Part shown: one piece after another, positions 36,641-44,798 of the stretch
How positions within the stretch are numbered: position 1 is the first letter of the stretch
Layout: every line of letters starts with the position of its first letter
Assembly (NCBI GenBank): GCA_021799635.1
Contig: JAJZAB010000002.1
Location: 1-64,000, forward strand
DNA length: 64,000 bases
Origin: Microcaldota archaeon
GTDB taxonomy: Archaea > Micrarchaeota > Micrarchaeia > Micrarchaeales > Micrarchaeaceae
Direction: 5' to 3'
The notes under the pieces: model-generated
Databases searched by the model: none
The model's input: the letters and a program-made list of their open reading frames with translations, nothing else
What the model was told of the DNA's origin: nothing
Program-made: the position numbers and the translations under genes

Positions 36641-36751
36641 GGGCCCGTAGCTTACTAGCAAACCTGCCAGTCTGGTTTGCATGGCTAAAAGTCCGGTTGG
36701 AGCGCTCGACTGATAATCGAGAGGTCAGGAGTTCAAATCTCCTCGGGCCCA
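36641..36751 (+). tRNA. tRNA-Ile (anticodon GAT) with an intron in the D arm
   Basis: Acceptor GGGCCCG pairs with CGGGCCC, with A as discriminator. The anticodon arm CTCGACTGATAATCGAG gives GAT (isoleucine), and the T arm is AGGAGTTCAAATCTCCT. The D arm is split: GTAGCTTA, about 36 extra bases (36655-36690), then GTCCGGTTGGAGC. The insert forms a perfect stem GCAAACC/GGTTTGC with TAGC/GCTA outside it, as expected for a bulge-helix-bulge substrate. The intron position is non-canonical. Splice ends are uncertain by a base or two. Confidence 0.9.
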
Positions 36752-36907
36752 CTCTTGGCGTGGTTGGCGTAAGCCAATCAAGAGGTGCGTGCATTGCCAA
36801 ATTGTGCAACCGGCATTACGGACGCATGGCTTTATAATCATCAGCCCACATACTAAAACGCAGGTGTTTGGATAGAGTATAAAAATGCATCGGCCGCAAA
36901 GAAAACC

Positions 36908-37432
36908 GTGCTGGAGCCAGGGAAACAAATCCCAAACGCGCCCTCAATTTACTACGCCAAGGACGAGGACAGGATGCTTGAAATTCTCATAATAAACGGG
37001 GACTTTGCTGCGAACATAAAGGTAACCCACGCCAAGCCGAGCGACTGCCTGAAGCAGAAAACCCTGGAAAACCTCATTTCCGTTTCTTTCATAGGCAGCC
37101 CGCAATTCTACAGCTATGCGAATAATAAAAATGAATACCTGGCGCACTTCTCCATTGATGATGAGACGACAGCCAGGATTATAAAGACTTTTGATGAGAG
37201 CCCACAGATGATCATACACATGGTGTTCTCCGAAATAAGCAAGGGCTTATTCTCCGGATTGGCTGACAGCGCCGCAGGTTCAAGAATGCAGTCCTTAAGC
37301 AGCTTCAACCTGCTGAGCCAGGCGTTCCTCCAATCTACCGTTTCAATAGAGATGGACATAAGGAGAGATGCAGAGTCAAATATGTCAAAAGGGGCCGCCT
37401 CCCGCAGCATATTTATTAGAGAGGATGACTAG
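36908..37432 (+). CDS. Protein of unknown function
   Basis: A 174-residue soluble, mixed alpha/beta protein with no motif that I recognise. The GTG at 36908 lies about 28 bases after a TATA box (GAGTATAAAAATG), the right distance for a leaderless message, which supports this start; ATG 36974 is the alternative. It converges with the MBL nuclease-like gene, overlapping by 17 bases. The 155 bases between tRNA-Ile and this gene hold only the promoter. Confidence 0.55.
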   Translation: MLEPGKQIPNAPSIYYAKDEDRMLEILIINGDFAANIKVTHAKPSDCLKQKTLENLISVSFIGSPQFYSYANNKNEYLAHFSIDDETTARIIKTFDESPQMIIHMVFSEISKGLFSGLADSAAGSRMQSLSSFNLLSQAFLQSTVSIEMDIRRDAESNMSKGAASRSIFIREDD

Positions 37433-38420
37433 TAGGCAGCACGGCCACGGCGCCGCCGCGCCGCGCTTTGGTCTCGAAAGGCATGGCATCATATCCCCTG
37501 TCTGCGAGCGCGGATGCGAGCTCCAGCCTGTTCTGGCCGTAAGTTAAAACCTTCTTAGCCCCGGCTGCGTCTATGTATTCTGTGCACTGCTTAAAGTCTG
37601 CGTGGTCGCTGAGCGGGAACTGCACCTCTGTATTGAACTTCATGATCTTTGCGAATCCTGTAGCAACAGCGGTGTGCACCCTTCTGTTGCACAATTCTGC
37701 CAGGGCAGCGGCCATTGCGCCAAGGAGGCCGTTCTCCACTATGCAGACAAAATTGCCCCTGAGCAGCGATAGGTATTCATCGTTGCCCTCGTATGCCGAC
37801 GCGTAGTCAAGCTTCACTCCGTTATTCCTGTACACTCTGTTTATGGTGCTTATTTTCCTGCTCACCAGCGGGAGCACGCCCTTCTCGTTGAGTATGGATA
37901 TGAGCTCCTGAGCCTTCCCAAGCGCGTAGGTGCCGAACAACACAATGCCATCGTTCAGCTTCTGCTCCGCCCAGTACTGGATTGCATCCTCCACCTCCTG
38001 CCTTTCGCCAAACACAAGCGATGGTTGGTAATACGTCGAGTCTACTATCGCTACGTCAGCTTCCTCTATCTCTATACCCTCGCAGCTCCTCGACTTCTGC
38101 ATCTGGAAATCCCCAGTGTACACTATCCTAGAGCCGTTCACCTCATCATCAGCTACTATCTGCCTTGATCCAAGTATGTGGCCGGCGTTTATGAGCTTCG
38201 TTGATTTTGGCATCCCAACGTCAGACTGCGGCACCATGCTGCTCACGGCGCAAAGCAGATCCTTGGTAATGCCGCTGGCGTATATCCTGCTTGAGGATTT
38301 GGCAGCGGCTATGTGGTCTGAGTGTGCGTGCGATATAAAATCGATATCTGCCCCCTTTTCCTTCCTGTCAAGGGAGAAAGAAACGCCGTTAACGCTTATC
38401 ATCCAGTCGCCTGGAGACAA
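37416..38420 (-). CDS. MBL-fold RNA/DNA-processing nuclease-like protein
   Basis: A 334-residue protein with metal-binding HAHSDHIAAAKSS, a YTGDFQMQKS strand with a metal Asp, DSTYYQPSL and a C-terminal PLSDHADFKQC. The combination resembles the CPSF/Pso2/RNase J branch of the metallo-beta-lactamase fold, but the beta-CASP region is short. Related archaeal proteins are annotated as mRNA 3'-end-processing-like exonucleases. Substrate is unknown. Confidence 0.8.
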   Translation of the reverse strand: MSPGDWMISVNGVSFSLDRKEKGADIDFISHAHSDHIAAAKSSSRIYASGITKDLLCAVSSMVPQSDVGMPKSTKLINAGHILGSRQIVADDEVNGSRIVYTGDFQMQKSRSCEGIEIEEADVAIVDSTYYQPSLVFGERQEVEDAIQYWAEQKLNDGIVLFGTYALGKAQELISILNEKGVLPLVSRKISTINRVYRNNGVKLDYASAYEGNDEYLSLLRGNFVCIVENGLLGAMAAALAELCNRRVHTAVATGFAKIMKFNTEVQFPLSDHADFKQCTEYIDAAGAKKVLTYGQNRLELASALADRGYDAMPFETKARRGGAVAVLPTSHPL

Positions 38421-38491
38421 ATCTCACGAAAGATTATTATACGCTGCGTTACCACGGCGCACTGGCAGTGCAACTATTAATATATTTTTCA

Positions 38492-39448
38492 ATGCCTAGC
38501 AATAATGGTGTTTTGTTGGTTGAAAGTGTGGTAATAATAGGATCAGGGCCTGCAGGCCTCAGTGCAGCAATATACACTGCCAGGGAGGGATTCAGCCCTC
38601 TGCTCATAGGAGGCGCTGTGTCGGGCGGCCAGCTTATGCTTACAACAGCTGTTGAAAACATGCCGGGCTTCCCTGATGGAGTGCAGGGGCCAGAGCTTAT
38701 AGAGCTCATGCGGAAGCAGGCGGAGAGGTTTGGAACGCGCTTCGTCAACGAGGATGTGACAGGAGTGGAATTCAGCTCAAAGCCTCTAGTCGTTAGGACA
38801 GAATCCAATGAATACCAGGCGCGCAGCGTCATAATAGCCACGGGGGCAAACGCAAAGGTCCTCGGAATACCATCGGAGAGCAAGCTGTTTGGTCATGGGG
38901 TGAGCACCTGCGCCACGTGCGACGGCCCCTTCTTTAAAAACAGGGACGTTGTAGTGGTTGGCGGCGGGGATACCGCTATGGAGGACTCCCTATTTCTTAC
39001 AAGGTTCTGCAGGAGCGTTACAATAGTTCACAGGCGCGATGCATTCAAGGCCAGCAAGGCAATGCAGGACAAGGTGATGTCCAACCCAAAGATAAAGGTA
39101 ATTTGGAATTCGGAGGTGTCGGAGATAATCGGCGACGAAAGCGTCTCAGGGGTAAGGATAAAAGATTCTTCGGGCAGGGTGACCGAGATGCAGGCCGGCG
39201 GCGTATTTGTGGCGATAGGGCACGCGCCAAACACAAAATTCCTTGCGGGATCGATGCGCCTGGACAGCGAAGGCTACATAATAACCCACGATGAGGTGCT
39301 AACAGACAAAGAGGGAGTATACGTAGCAGGAGATAATGCAGACAGATACTACAGGCAGGCCGGCACAGCGTCGGCGAGCGGGATAAAGGCGGCGCTCCGG
39401 GTCAGGGAGTACCTCCAGGGAATGCAAAAGGGGCACTCAGAAGAGTGA
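38492..39448 (+). CDS. trxB: Thioredoxin reductase
   Basis: Flavoprotein that reduces thioredoxin using NAD(P)H. FAD-binding VIIGSGPAGLSAAIYTAREG, redox-active CATCDGPFF, NAD(P)-binding GGGDTAMEDSLFL and C-terminal GVYVAGDNADR are all present, at the usual total length of about 318 residues. ATG 38492 is preferred over the track GTG at 38468, since TAATATATTTTT (38477) is promoter-like and lies between them; an even later start is possible. It converges with dinB, overlapping by 12 bases. The thioredoxin at 14.1 kb is the likely substrate. Confidence 0.93.
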   Translation: MPSNNGVLLVESVVIIGSGPAGLSAAIYTAREGFSPLLIGGAVSGGQLMLTTAVENMPGFPDGVQGPELIELMRKQAERFGTRFVNEDVTGVEFSSKPLVVRTESNEYQARSVIIATGANAKVLGIPSESKLFGHGVSTCATCDGPFFKNRDVVVVGGGDTAMEDSLFLTRFCRSVTIVHRRDAFKASKAMQDKVMSNPKIKVIWNSEVSEIIGDESVSGVRIKDSSGRVTEMQAGGVFVAIGHAPNTKFLAGSMRLDSEGYIITHDEVLTDKEGVYVAGDNADRYYRQAGTASASGIKAALRVREYLQGMQKGHSEE

Positions 39449-40489
39449 CTTCTGCCCTCCCCTGCTGGCCAGGGAAGAAACCCTTACGCCTATCTTCCTT
39501 ACCGGCTTTTCCTTGACCAGGTCGCTGAGAAGCGACGTGGCTGTTTTTAGCACAAGCTCCTCAGAATCTGAGTAGTTGTTTAAGCTTCTGCTCTTCAGCC
39601 TATCAGTGAAATCGCTGTACCTCGCCTTCACCCCTATGCTCTTGAAAACGAAATTGTTGCGCCTGACCTCTCCTATAACTTCCTTAGTCAGCATTTTTAT
39701 CAGGCTTTCTACCTCACGCATGCTGTGCGCGTTGCTGTCAAGGGTACGCTCCCTACCTATGGACACCACGTTCGCATTGTCCACTATAGAGCTGGTATCG
39801 GTCCCGTTTGCTAGTATGAACAGCTCCTTGCCGAAGGAGCCAAGGAGGTCTATCAGCACCATTGGGTCTGCCTGTGAAAGGTCTCCTATTGTCTTTATTC
39901 CGATTGCAGCCAGTTTTTCCTCCGTCTTCCTCCCAACCCCTGGTATCTTCCCAACGCTCCTGTCCTTAAGGAATTCCTTTATCCCATCCTGCCCGACAGC
40001 CTTGAGACCGTCAGGCTTGGCGCTGTCGCACACCATCTTGGCAAATATCTTGCCGCTGCTTATACCTATGGTGCAGGGCAAGCCGGTTTTGTCCCTTACA
40101 ATCCCTTTTATCTCTTTGCCGATGGCCAATGCCTCCTCGTAGCTGCCAACCTCGAACTCAAGCACGGCCTCGTCTATGCTGTCGGCCTCCATCCTTGCCT
40201 TGTAGCCTGACAGCAGGGTCATTATCCTCTTCGAAATCTCCTCATAGTAGTTCCAGTCCGCCTGGACGTACGCCATGTTAGGGTTCAGTTTGTAGGCTTC
40301 AGAGGTCCGCATTGCGCTGTGAACTCCAAAGGCCCTGGCCTCGTAGTTGCAGGTCTGGACAACGCCCTTCAGCTTCTCCGATTCCGGGCTGGATCCGACT
40401 ACCAGAGGCTTGCCCTTGAGCTCCTGGTGACGCACCTCCTCGCAGGCCGCGAAGAAGTAGTCCATGTCTATGTAAAGCATTACCTTCAA
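39437..40489 (-). CDS. dinB: DNA polymerase IV (DinB, Y-family)
   Basis: Lesion-bypass polymerase, 350 residues. Catalytic motifs are YIDMDYFFAACEE at the start and DSIDEAVLE near residue 105. The helix-hairpin-helix KIPGVGRKTEEKLAAIGI and the little-finger domain follow. The C-terminus ends GGQKSLF, which is reminiscent of a short PCNA-interacting box. It converges with trxB. A 210-base gap upstream holds a GC-rich imperfect hairpin (around 40560-40600) and the MEMO promoter, but no gene. Confidence 0.93.
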   Translation of the reverse strand: MKVMLYIDMDYFFAACEEVRHQELKGKPLVVGSSPESEKLKGVVQTCNYEARAFGVHSAMRTSEAYKLNPNMAYVQADWNYYEEISKRIMTLLSGYKARMEADSIDEAVLEFEVGSYEEALAIGKEIKGIVRDKTGLPCTIGISSGKIFAKMVCDSAKPDGLKAVGQDGIKEFLKDRSVGKIPGVGRKTEEKLAAIGIKTIGDLSQADPMVLIDLLGSFGKELFILANGTDTSSIVDNANVVSIGRERTLDSNAHSMREVESLIKMLTKEVIGEVRRNNFVFKSIGVKARYSDFTDRLKSRSLNNYSDSEELVLKTATSLLSDLVKEKPVRKIGVRVSSLASRGGQKSLF

Positions 40490-40699
40490 AGTATCAAGTT
40501 AACATATAACAAAGCACAATTTTAAGGCTTGCCAAGGAAACCTTGCACACGATGTCAACCCGGCGCGCTCATCGTTCCGGAGCGCCGCGGTTTGCCGGCA
40601 CCGCAACATATATGAGCGTCATGGTCAAAATAATTGTGCGGCAGCGGAGGGTGCGGAACTTTCCTGCAGCGCGTTCGATAATTGACAATTGGCGTTTCG

Positions 40700-41542
40700 A
40701 TGAAAAGCGTTAGGGAGATGGCAGTTTCCGGGAGCTTCTATACATCAGACAAGGACGCGCTCGCTGACTTCATAGACCGGGCCGTAAAGGAGGCGAGGAT
40801 GGTGCACGACGTTGAGGAAGCGGCGTCATACATAGTCCCGCACGCTGGCTACATCTACTCCGGAAGGACGGCTGCGTGCGCGTACTCAGCCATGCTCTTC
40901 AATAAAAGCATTGAGGAAATAGAGACGATAGTTGTGGTCGGCCCAAATCACACAGGCGAAGGGAAGCCCATATCAGTATCAATGCGCGATTGGAGGACCC
41001 CTTTTGGTATTGTGGCCAATGACACAGCGCTGTCAAAGCTCATCTCAAAGGCGGCTGGAATGTACAAGGACGAGGTTGCGCACGCGCGCGAACACTCAGT
41101 GGAAGTTCAGCTTCCATTCATAAAGAGGCTGCTGCCTGATGCCATGGCGTCTTTTGTTTGCATGGGAGACCAGAGCATTGGCGCGGCCTCCGCCCTCTCA
41201 AACTCAGTAGCCAGCGCCGCCGAATCCCTGGGCAGGAGAATCCTAGTGGTGGCAAGCTCGGACTTCAACCACTACGAGCCGAGAAGCGTGGCAGACAGTA
41301 AGGACACGCCTCTCTTCGAAAGGATTTCTGACATGGATGTGGAAGGTTTTTACACGCTGAGGGAGCGGCTCGGCGAGAGCTCGTGCGGCTTCGGCCCCAT
41401 CGCTGTTTCCATGCTGTTCGCAAAGAGAATGTACGGCAGGAGCAAAGGGTTAATGATATGCAGGTCTGACTCAGGGGACCAAACCGGAGACAAAAGCAGC
41501 GTTGTGGACTATGCATCCTTCGCATTCGTAAGGCAGGGTTAG
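40700..41542 (+). CDS. MEMO-family protein
   Basis: A 280-residue protein of the MEMO1/YgiQ-independent dioxygenase-like fold. The start ATG 40700 gives MKSVREMAVSGSFYTSDKDAL, the classic beginning; the track start TTG 40682 adds six. Conserved VPHAGYIYSGRTAA, VVVGPNHTG, REHSVEVQLPFI and SSDFNHYEP carry the metal-coordinating histidines. MEMO, AMMECR1 and a radical SAM protein form a widespread trio of unknown overall reaction. Two of the three are in this window, not adjacent. Confidence 0.92.
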   Translation: MKSVREMAVSGSFYTSDKDALADFIDRAVKEARMVHDVEEAASYIVPHAGYIYSGRTAACAYSAMLFNKSIEEIETIVVVGPNHTGEGKPISVSMRDWRTPFGIVANDTALSKLISKAAGMYKDEVAHAREHSVEVQLPFIKRLLPDAMASFVCMGDQSIGAASALSNSVASAAESLGRRILVVASSDFNHYEPRSVADSKDTPLFERISDMDVEGFYTLRERLGESSCGFGPIAVSMLFAKRMYGRSKGLMICRSDSGDQTGDKSSVVDYASFAFVRQG

Positions 41543-41589
41543 CAGCGTGAGCTGGAAACCCCGCGCTCTTTGGGTTGGGCGGTCGAGTG

Positions 41590-42822
41590 TCACATAACTA
41601 TACCTATGCCTGCGAACTCCTTTCCGGAGTAGACTACAAACCTGCCCAGCTCCCTGGTTTCATCGAACCTTTCCGCAGGTATTTTTACCATAAGGCTGAG
41701 TTCGGCGTCAACCGCGTTCAGCTCAGCTGCCCTTTTCGATTTTATAAGTTCCCCTGTTGTAGAATCTATCTGATCGATTATTTTTATGGACCTGCATCTT
41801 ATATCCATGCCGTTGAACCTTATACTCAGCCTGCCCGACAGCCTCCGGGTGACGAATATCCTGGCCCTTATCGCGCTCCTTGCGATCGGGCAGTACGCCT
41901 CGCCGCAGAGTATGGAGCCCCTCACGTCGGCATCAACGCTCCTGTCAAGCTTCAGCGCCACGCTGCTGCCGACCTTTGCCGACTTCACGCCCCTGCCGTT
42001 GACTATTATCCCCCTGACCGTTATGTTTATATCAAGCGGGATTATGCACGTGCCCTTCTGATTCACCTTTATGTGGCCCCTGACTATCCTGCCTGATACA
42101 ATATCCTTTCTCCCTCCAAGGAATCCCTGCAGAACTATCCTCAAAGCACCGTCGTTTTTGCCTTCAGCCCCGCCGGCTTTCTCATACAGCAGCTCGATCA
42201 GCGGCTTTCCGCGGTACCATCCGGTGTTGCCGCTCCTTTCTACAATGTTGTCTCCCATGTAGGCCGATATAGGCACGAAACTAACGTTATCCCCAGCGAA
42301 GCCTATCCTGCTTATGAATGCAGAAAGTCCCTTCCTTATCTGATCAAACTCCGCCCTGTCAAACCCGACCAAATCCATCTTGTTTACGGCTACGACAAGG
42401 TTGTCTATGCCCAGCATCCTGGCTATGAACAGGTGCCTTTTCGTCTGGTCGCGTATGCCCTCATCCCTCTTAGCAGAGACAATGAGCAGTGCCGTATTGG
42501 CGTAAGAGGCGCCGCTTATCATGTTCTTTATCAGCTCCTCGTGCCCCGGGACGTCGATGAGCGAGAACGCGGCGTCCTTGTACGACACCTCCGCCCTTGT
42601 CACGTCTATGGTCAGCCCGCCCATCCTTTCCTCATGGAAGCTGTCCAGTATGAAAGCCGGCTCAAAGCTCTTGTGCAGCTTACTGCTATATTTCTTGGCC
42701 TCTTCCACCCTTGCCCTGCTAACCGAGTTTGTGAGCATCAGAAGGCTGCCTATAAGCGTGGACTTCCCGTGGTCCTTGTGCCCCAGCATGGTAATGTTGC
42801 GCACTTTCATCATATCCCTCAA
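41590..42822 (-). CDS. cysN: CysN-like / EF1A-type GTPase of ATP sulfurylase
   Basis: A 410-residue translation-factor-class GTPase: P-loop GHKDHGKSTLIG, switch GGLTIDVTRAEV, IDVPGHEELIKN and VNKMDLVGFD, then two beta-barrel domains. On its own it is close to archaeal EF1A or CysN. Because it lies 60 bases downstream of cysD on the same strand, it is best read as the GTPase subunit that activates sulfate adenylylation (ATP + sulfate to APS + PPi). I see no fused APS kinase. An EF1A-like role with a different partner is the alternative. Confidence 0.8.
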   Translation of the reverse strand: MRDMMKVRNITMLGHKDHGKSTLIGSLLMLTNSVSRARVEEAKKYSSKLHKSFEPAFILDSFHEERMGGLTIDVTRAEVSYKDAAFSLIDVPGHEELIKNMISGASYANTALLIVSAKRDEGIRDQTKRHLFIARMLGIDNLVVAVNKMDLVGFDRAEFDQIRKGLSAFISRIGFAGDNVSFVPISAYMGDNIVERSGNTGWYRGKPLIELLYEKAGGAEGKNDGALRIVLQGFLGGRKDIVSGRIVRGHIKVNQKGTCIIPLDINITVRGIIVNGRGVKSAKVGSSVALKLDRSVDADVRGSILCGEAYCPIARSAIRARIFVTRRLSGRLSIRFNGMDIRCRSIKIIDQIDSTTGELIKSKRAAELNAVDAELSLMVKIPAERFDETRELGRFVVYSGKEFAGIGIVM

Positions 42823-42882
42823 TCAAAGTCCAGGCCTCGGCCTTCGGCGGCGCATCATGGCGCGCCCCAGCGCCTCTGGAGT

Positions 42883-43680
42883 TTACATGTATCCCAGCGC
42901 CCTAAGCCTCTGCATAACCATCTCGTTTTCCTTGTCCATGCTCCTTCCAGAGCGTTCCTCGGTCTTCGTTACCTCGAGCTCCTTTATTATCTGGTCTACG
43001 GTTCTGGCATCGGATTTCACAGGCACGGTGCAGTGCGTACATCCAAGGCTCCTGTACCTGAAGCCGTTTCTTGCGAAGTAGAGAGGGTTGACCGGTATGC
43101 GCTCCTGCTTCACATAGCTCCATATGTCTATCTCATTCCAATCTAGCAGCGGGTGCACCCTAACGTGGCTGCCACCGTCAAGCTTGGAGGAGTAGTCATC
43201 CCACAGCTCAGCCGGCTGGTTTTTGTAGTCCCACCTGAACTTCGCATCCCTTGGCGACATGTACCTCTCCTTGCTCCTTATCCCGTGCTCATCCCTCCTT
43301 ATCGATACTATCAGCGCATCGAAGCCGTGCTCCTTCATCACCTTTTTCAATGTCTCCGGCTTGTTCTTGCCGCAGCAAGCAGAGCCTATCGCATCAGGCT
43401 TCACATCGCTGTAGGCAACTATGAGGTTCAGCTTCCACTTCTTGGCGAGGTACTCTCTGAAAGAGTATGTCTCCGGGAAGTCTATCCTGTTGTCTATGTG
43501 TATAACTGGAAATGGCACTTTGCCAAGGAATGCCTTCCTTGCCAGGGCGAGCATAGTGGTTGAATCCTTGCCCATAGACCAGAGCGCAGCGATGTTGCTG
43601 AACTTCGAGTCGGCCTCCCTCAATATGTATATGCTTCTATCTTCCAGCGTCTTTAGGTTCTGTTTTATCATGATATCCAC
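42883..43680 (-). CDS. cysD: CysD-like sulfate adenylyltransferase subunit (PP-loop)
   Basis: A 265-residue PP-loop ATPase of the PAPS reductase/CysD family. SMGKDSTTMLALARK is the pyrophosphate loop; HIDNRIDFPETYSFRE, IGSACCGKNKPETLKKV and the C-terminal LGCTHCTVPVKSDARTVDQII with ERSGRSMD match CysD. It makes APS from ATP and sulfate together with CysN. The last residues, RLRALGYM, differ from the usual CysD end and match the tail of the CopG-like protein encoded 370 bases away. Its start overlaps the preceding small ORF by 13 bases. Confidence 0.88.
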   Translation of the reverse strand: MDIMIKQNLKTLEDRSIYILREADSKFSNIAALWSMGKDSTTMLALARKAFLGKVPFPVIHIDNRIDFPETYSFREYLAKKWKLNLIVAYSDVKPDAIGSACCGKNKPETLKKVMKEHGFDALIVSIRRDEHGIRSKERYMSPRDAKFRWDYKNQPAELWDDYSSKLDGGSHVRVHPLLDWNEIDIWSYVKQERIPVNPLYFARNGFRYRSLGCTHCTVPVKSDARTVDQIIKELEVTKTEERSGRSMDKENEMVMQRLRALGYM

Positions 43681-43970
43681 TCCTTGTAATCCCTGTTTGT
43701 GTTCAGCAGCTCCTTCAGGTAAATGGTAGCGCCCCGCACCTTTCCGCCTACCTTAACGACTATCGGCACCCTGAACATGGGCACGTACCTAGAGTCGTAT
43801 ATCATAGCGTAGGCCGAAAGCATGTCCTTCCCGGACCTCAGCTTCCTCGGATAAAACACCTTGTAGTATTTTGCCCCGCCCTTCAGCATGAATTTCCTGA
43901 ACGCTTCCCAGTGCTTCTCATCTGGATGCGCGTTTAGCTGCTCCGCCACCTCTGCCTGCTTCCTAACCAT
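43668..43970 (-). CDS. Small basic protein upstream of cysD
   Basis: A 100-residue protein (MVRKQAEVAEQLNAHPDEKHWEAF...), basic, with no TM segment. It is the first gene of a probable three-gene unit with cysD and cysN and overlaps cysD by 13 bases. No family recognised; it could be a ParB-like or carrier-type partner as seen near some CysD homologues, but I cannot show this. The start ATG lies next to the tandem repeat proposed as operator. Confidence 0.6.
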   Translation of the reverse strand: MVRKQAEVAEQLNAHPDEKHWEAFRKFMLKGGAKYYKVFYPRKLRSGKDMLSAYAMIYDSRYVPMFRVPIVVKVGGKVRGATIYLKELLNTNRDYKEWIS

Positions 43971-43980
43971 ACAACCACTT

Positions 43981-44014
43981 ATTATACATAATTAATAAAA
44001 TTATACATAATTAA
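43981..44014. promoter_or_regulatory. Tandem 15-bp repeat, candidate operator
   Basis: ATTATACATAATTAA occurs twice, at 43981-43995 and 44000-44014, with a 19-base period (about two helical turns). It sits in the 83-base region between the divergent cysD unit and the CopG-like gene and overlaps the likely TATA boxes of both. This is the layout expected for cooperative binding of a ribbon-helix-helix repressor such as the adjacent CopG-like protein; binding itself is inferred. Confidence 0.65.
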
Positions 44015-44053
44015 ATATAAAAACCTTGCGCGCAATATATATTCAGTGGTTGC

Positions 44054-44278
44054 ATGAAGCTAAAAAGGGAGAATAAGGTTGAATTCACATCGGTTTCGAT
44101 ACCAGGCACTCTGTTCAGGAAGACGGAAAAGCACATAGAGGGGACCGGTTTCCCTTCCGTGTCAAGCTACGTGGCCTTTCTCCTCAGGATGGTGCTCAGC
44201 GATAAAAAGTCATCCGGAAAGTCAGATTACGAGAGCCGGATGATAAAGAGGCGGCTAAGGGAGCTCGGATACATGTAG
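44054..44278 (+). CDS. CopG-like ribbon-helix-helix regulator
   Basis: A 74-residue protein. EFTSVSIPGTLFRKTEKHIEGTGFPSVSSYVAFLLRMVL fits the ribbon-helix-helix fold: one beta strand (TSVSIPG), helix A, and helix B after FPSVSSYV. Such dimers bind direct-repeat operators in the major groove. The C-terminus after a linker is RRLRELGYM, nearly the same as the CysD tail. It is divergent from the cysD unit across a tandem repeat, so autoregulation and control of sulfate activation are likely. A solitary antitoxin is another reading, but no toxin is seen beside it. Confidence 0.8.
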   Translation: MKLKRENKVEFTSVSIPGTLFRKTEKHIEGTGFPSVSSYVAFLLRMVLSDKKSSGKSDYESRMIKRRLRELGYM

Positions 44279-44728
44279 TCACGAGCTCCTGATGAAGTCA
44301 ATCACGTTTTTCGGGTCTTCAGTTGGATTTACCTTTCTGAATATCTTTGCTACCCTGCCCTTCCTTATAACGAATGTATTCCTTATGGTTCCCATCCCAA
44401 AGATTCCTCTGTCACCATAAGAATCGTATTTTTTAATGACTTTGTGATCAGGGTCTGACAGGAGCAGGAATTTTATGTTGCACAGGCTCTTGAACCGGCT
44501 GTGCGACTTTAAGTCATCGCTGCTCACGCCTACAACAGCGGCGTCCAACCCCCTAAGCTTTGCTATATTCTTGCTGTAAGCCCTAGCCTGCATCGTGCAT
44601 CCAGGGGTCATGTCCTTTGGATAGAAGTATAAGACTAGGTATTCTGATTTGAAGTCCTTCAGCGAGTGCTGCTTGCCATCAACCCCCTTCAGCCTGAAGT
44701 CAGGCGCCTTTGATCCCGTTTTTATCAT
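44279..44728 (-). CDS. Peroxiredoxin, BCP/PrxQ type
   Basis: Thiol peroxidase of 149 residues that reduces hydroperoxides. The peroxidatic site is FYPKDMTPGCTMQARAYSKN. The resolving cysteine that PrxQ proteins usually have five residues later is absent (CTMQAR), so it may be a 1-Cys enzyme or use the later cysteine in SLCNIKF. Reduction by the thioredoxin/TrxB pair of this window is plausible. Its end abuts the CopG-like gene end tail to tail. Confidence 0.9.
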   Translation of the reverse strand: MIKTGSKAPDFRLKGVDGKQHSLKDFKSEYLVLYFYPKDMTPGCTMQARAYSKNIAKLRGLDAAVVGVSSDDLKSHSRFKSLCNIKFLLLSDPDHKVIKKYDSYGDRGIFGMGTIRNTFVIRKGRVAKIFRKVNPTEDPKNVIDFIRSS

Positions 44729-44798
44729 TTAATCAACATAGTATCTGTATTTAAACTTTTAAATGTTATTCCTAATGTCTTTTATCTAAAGTGTTGCA

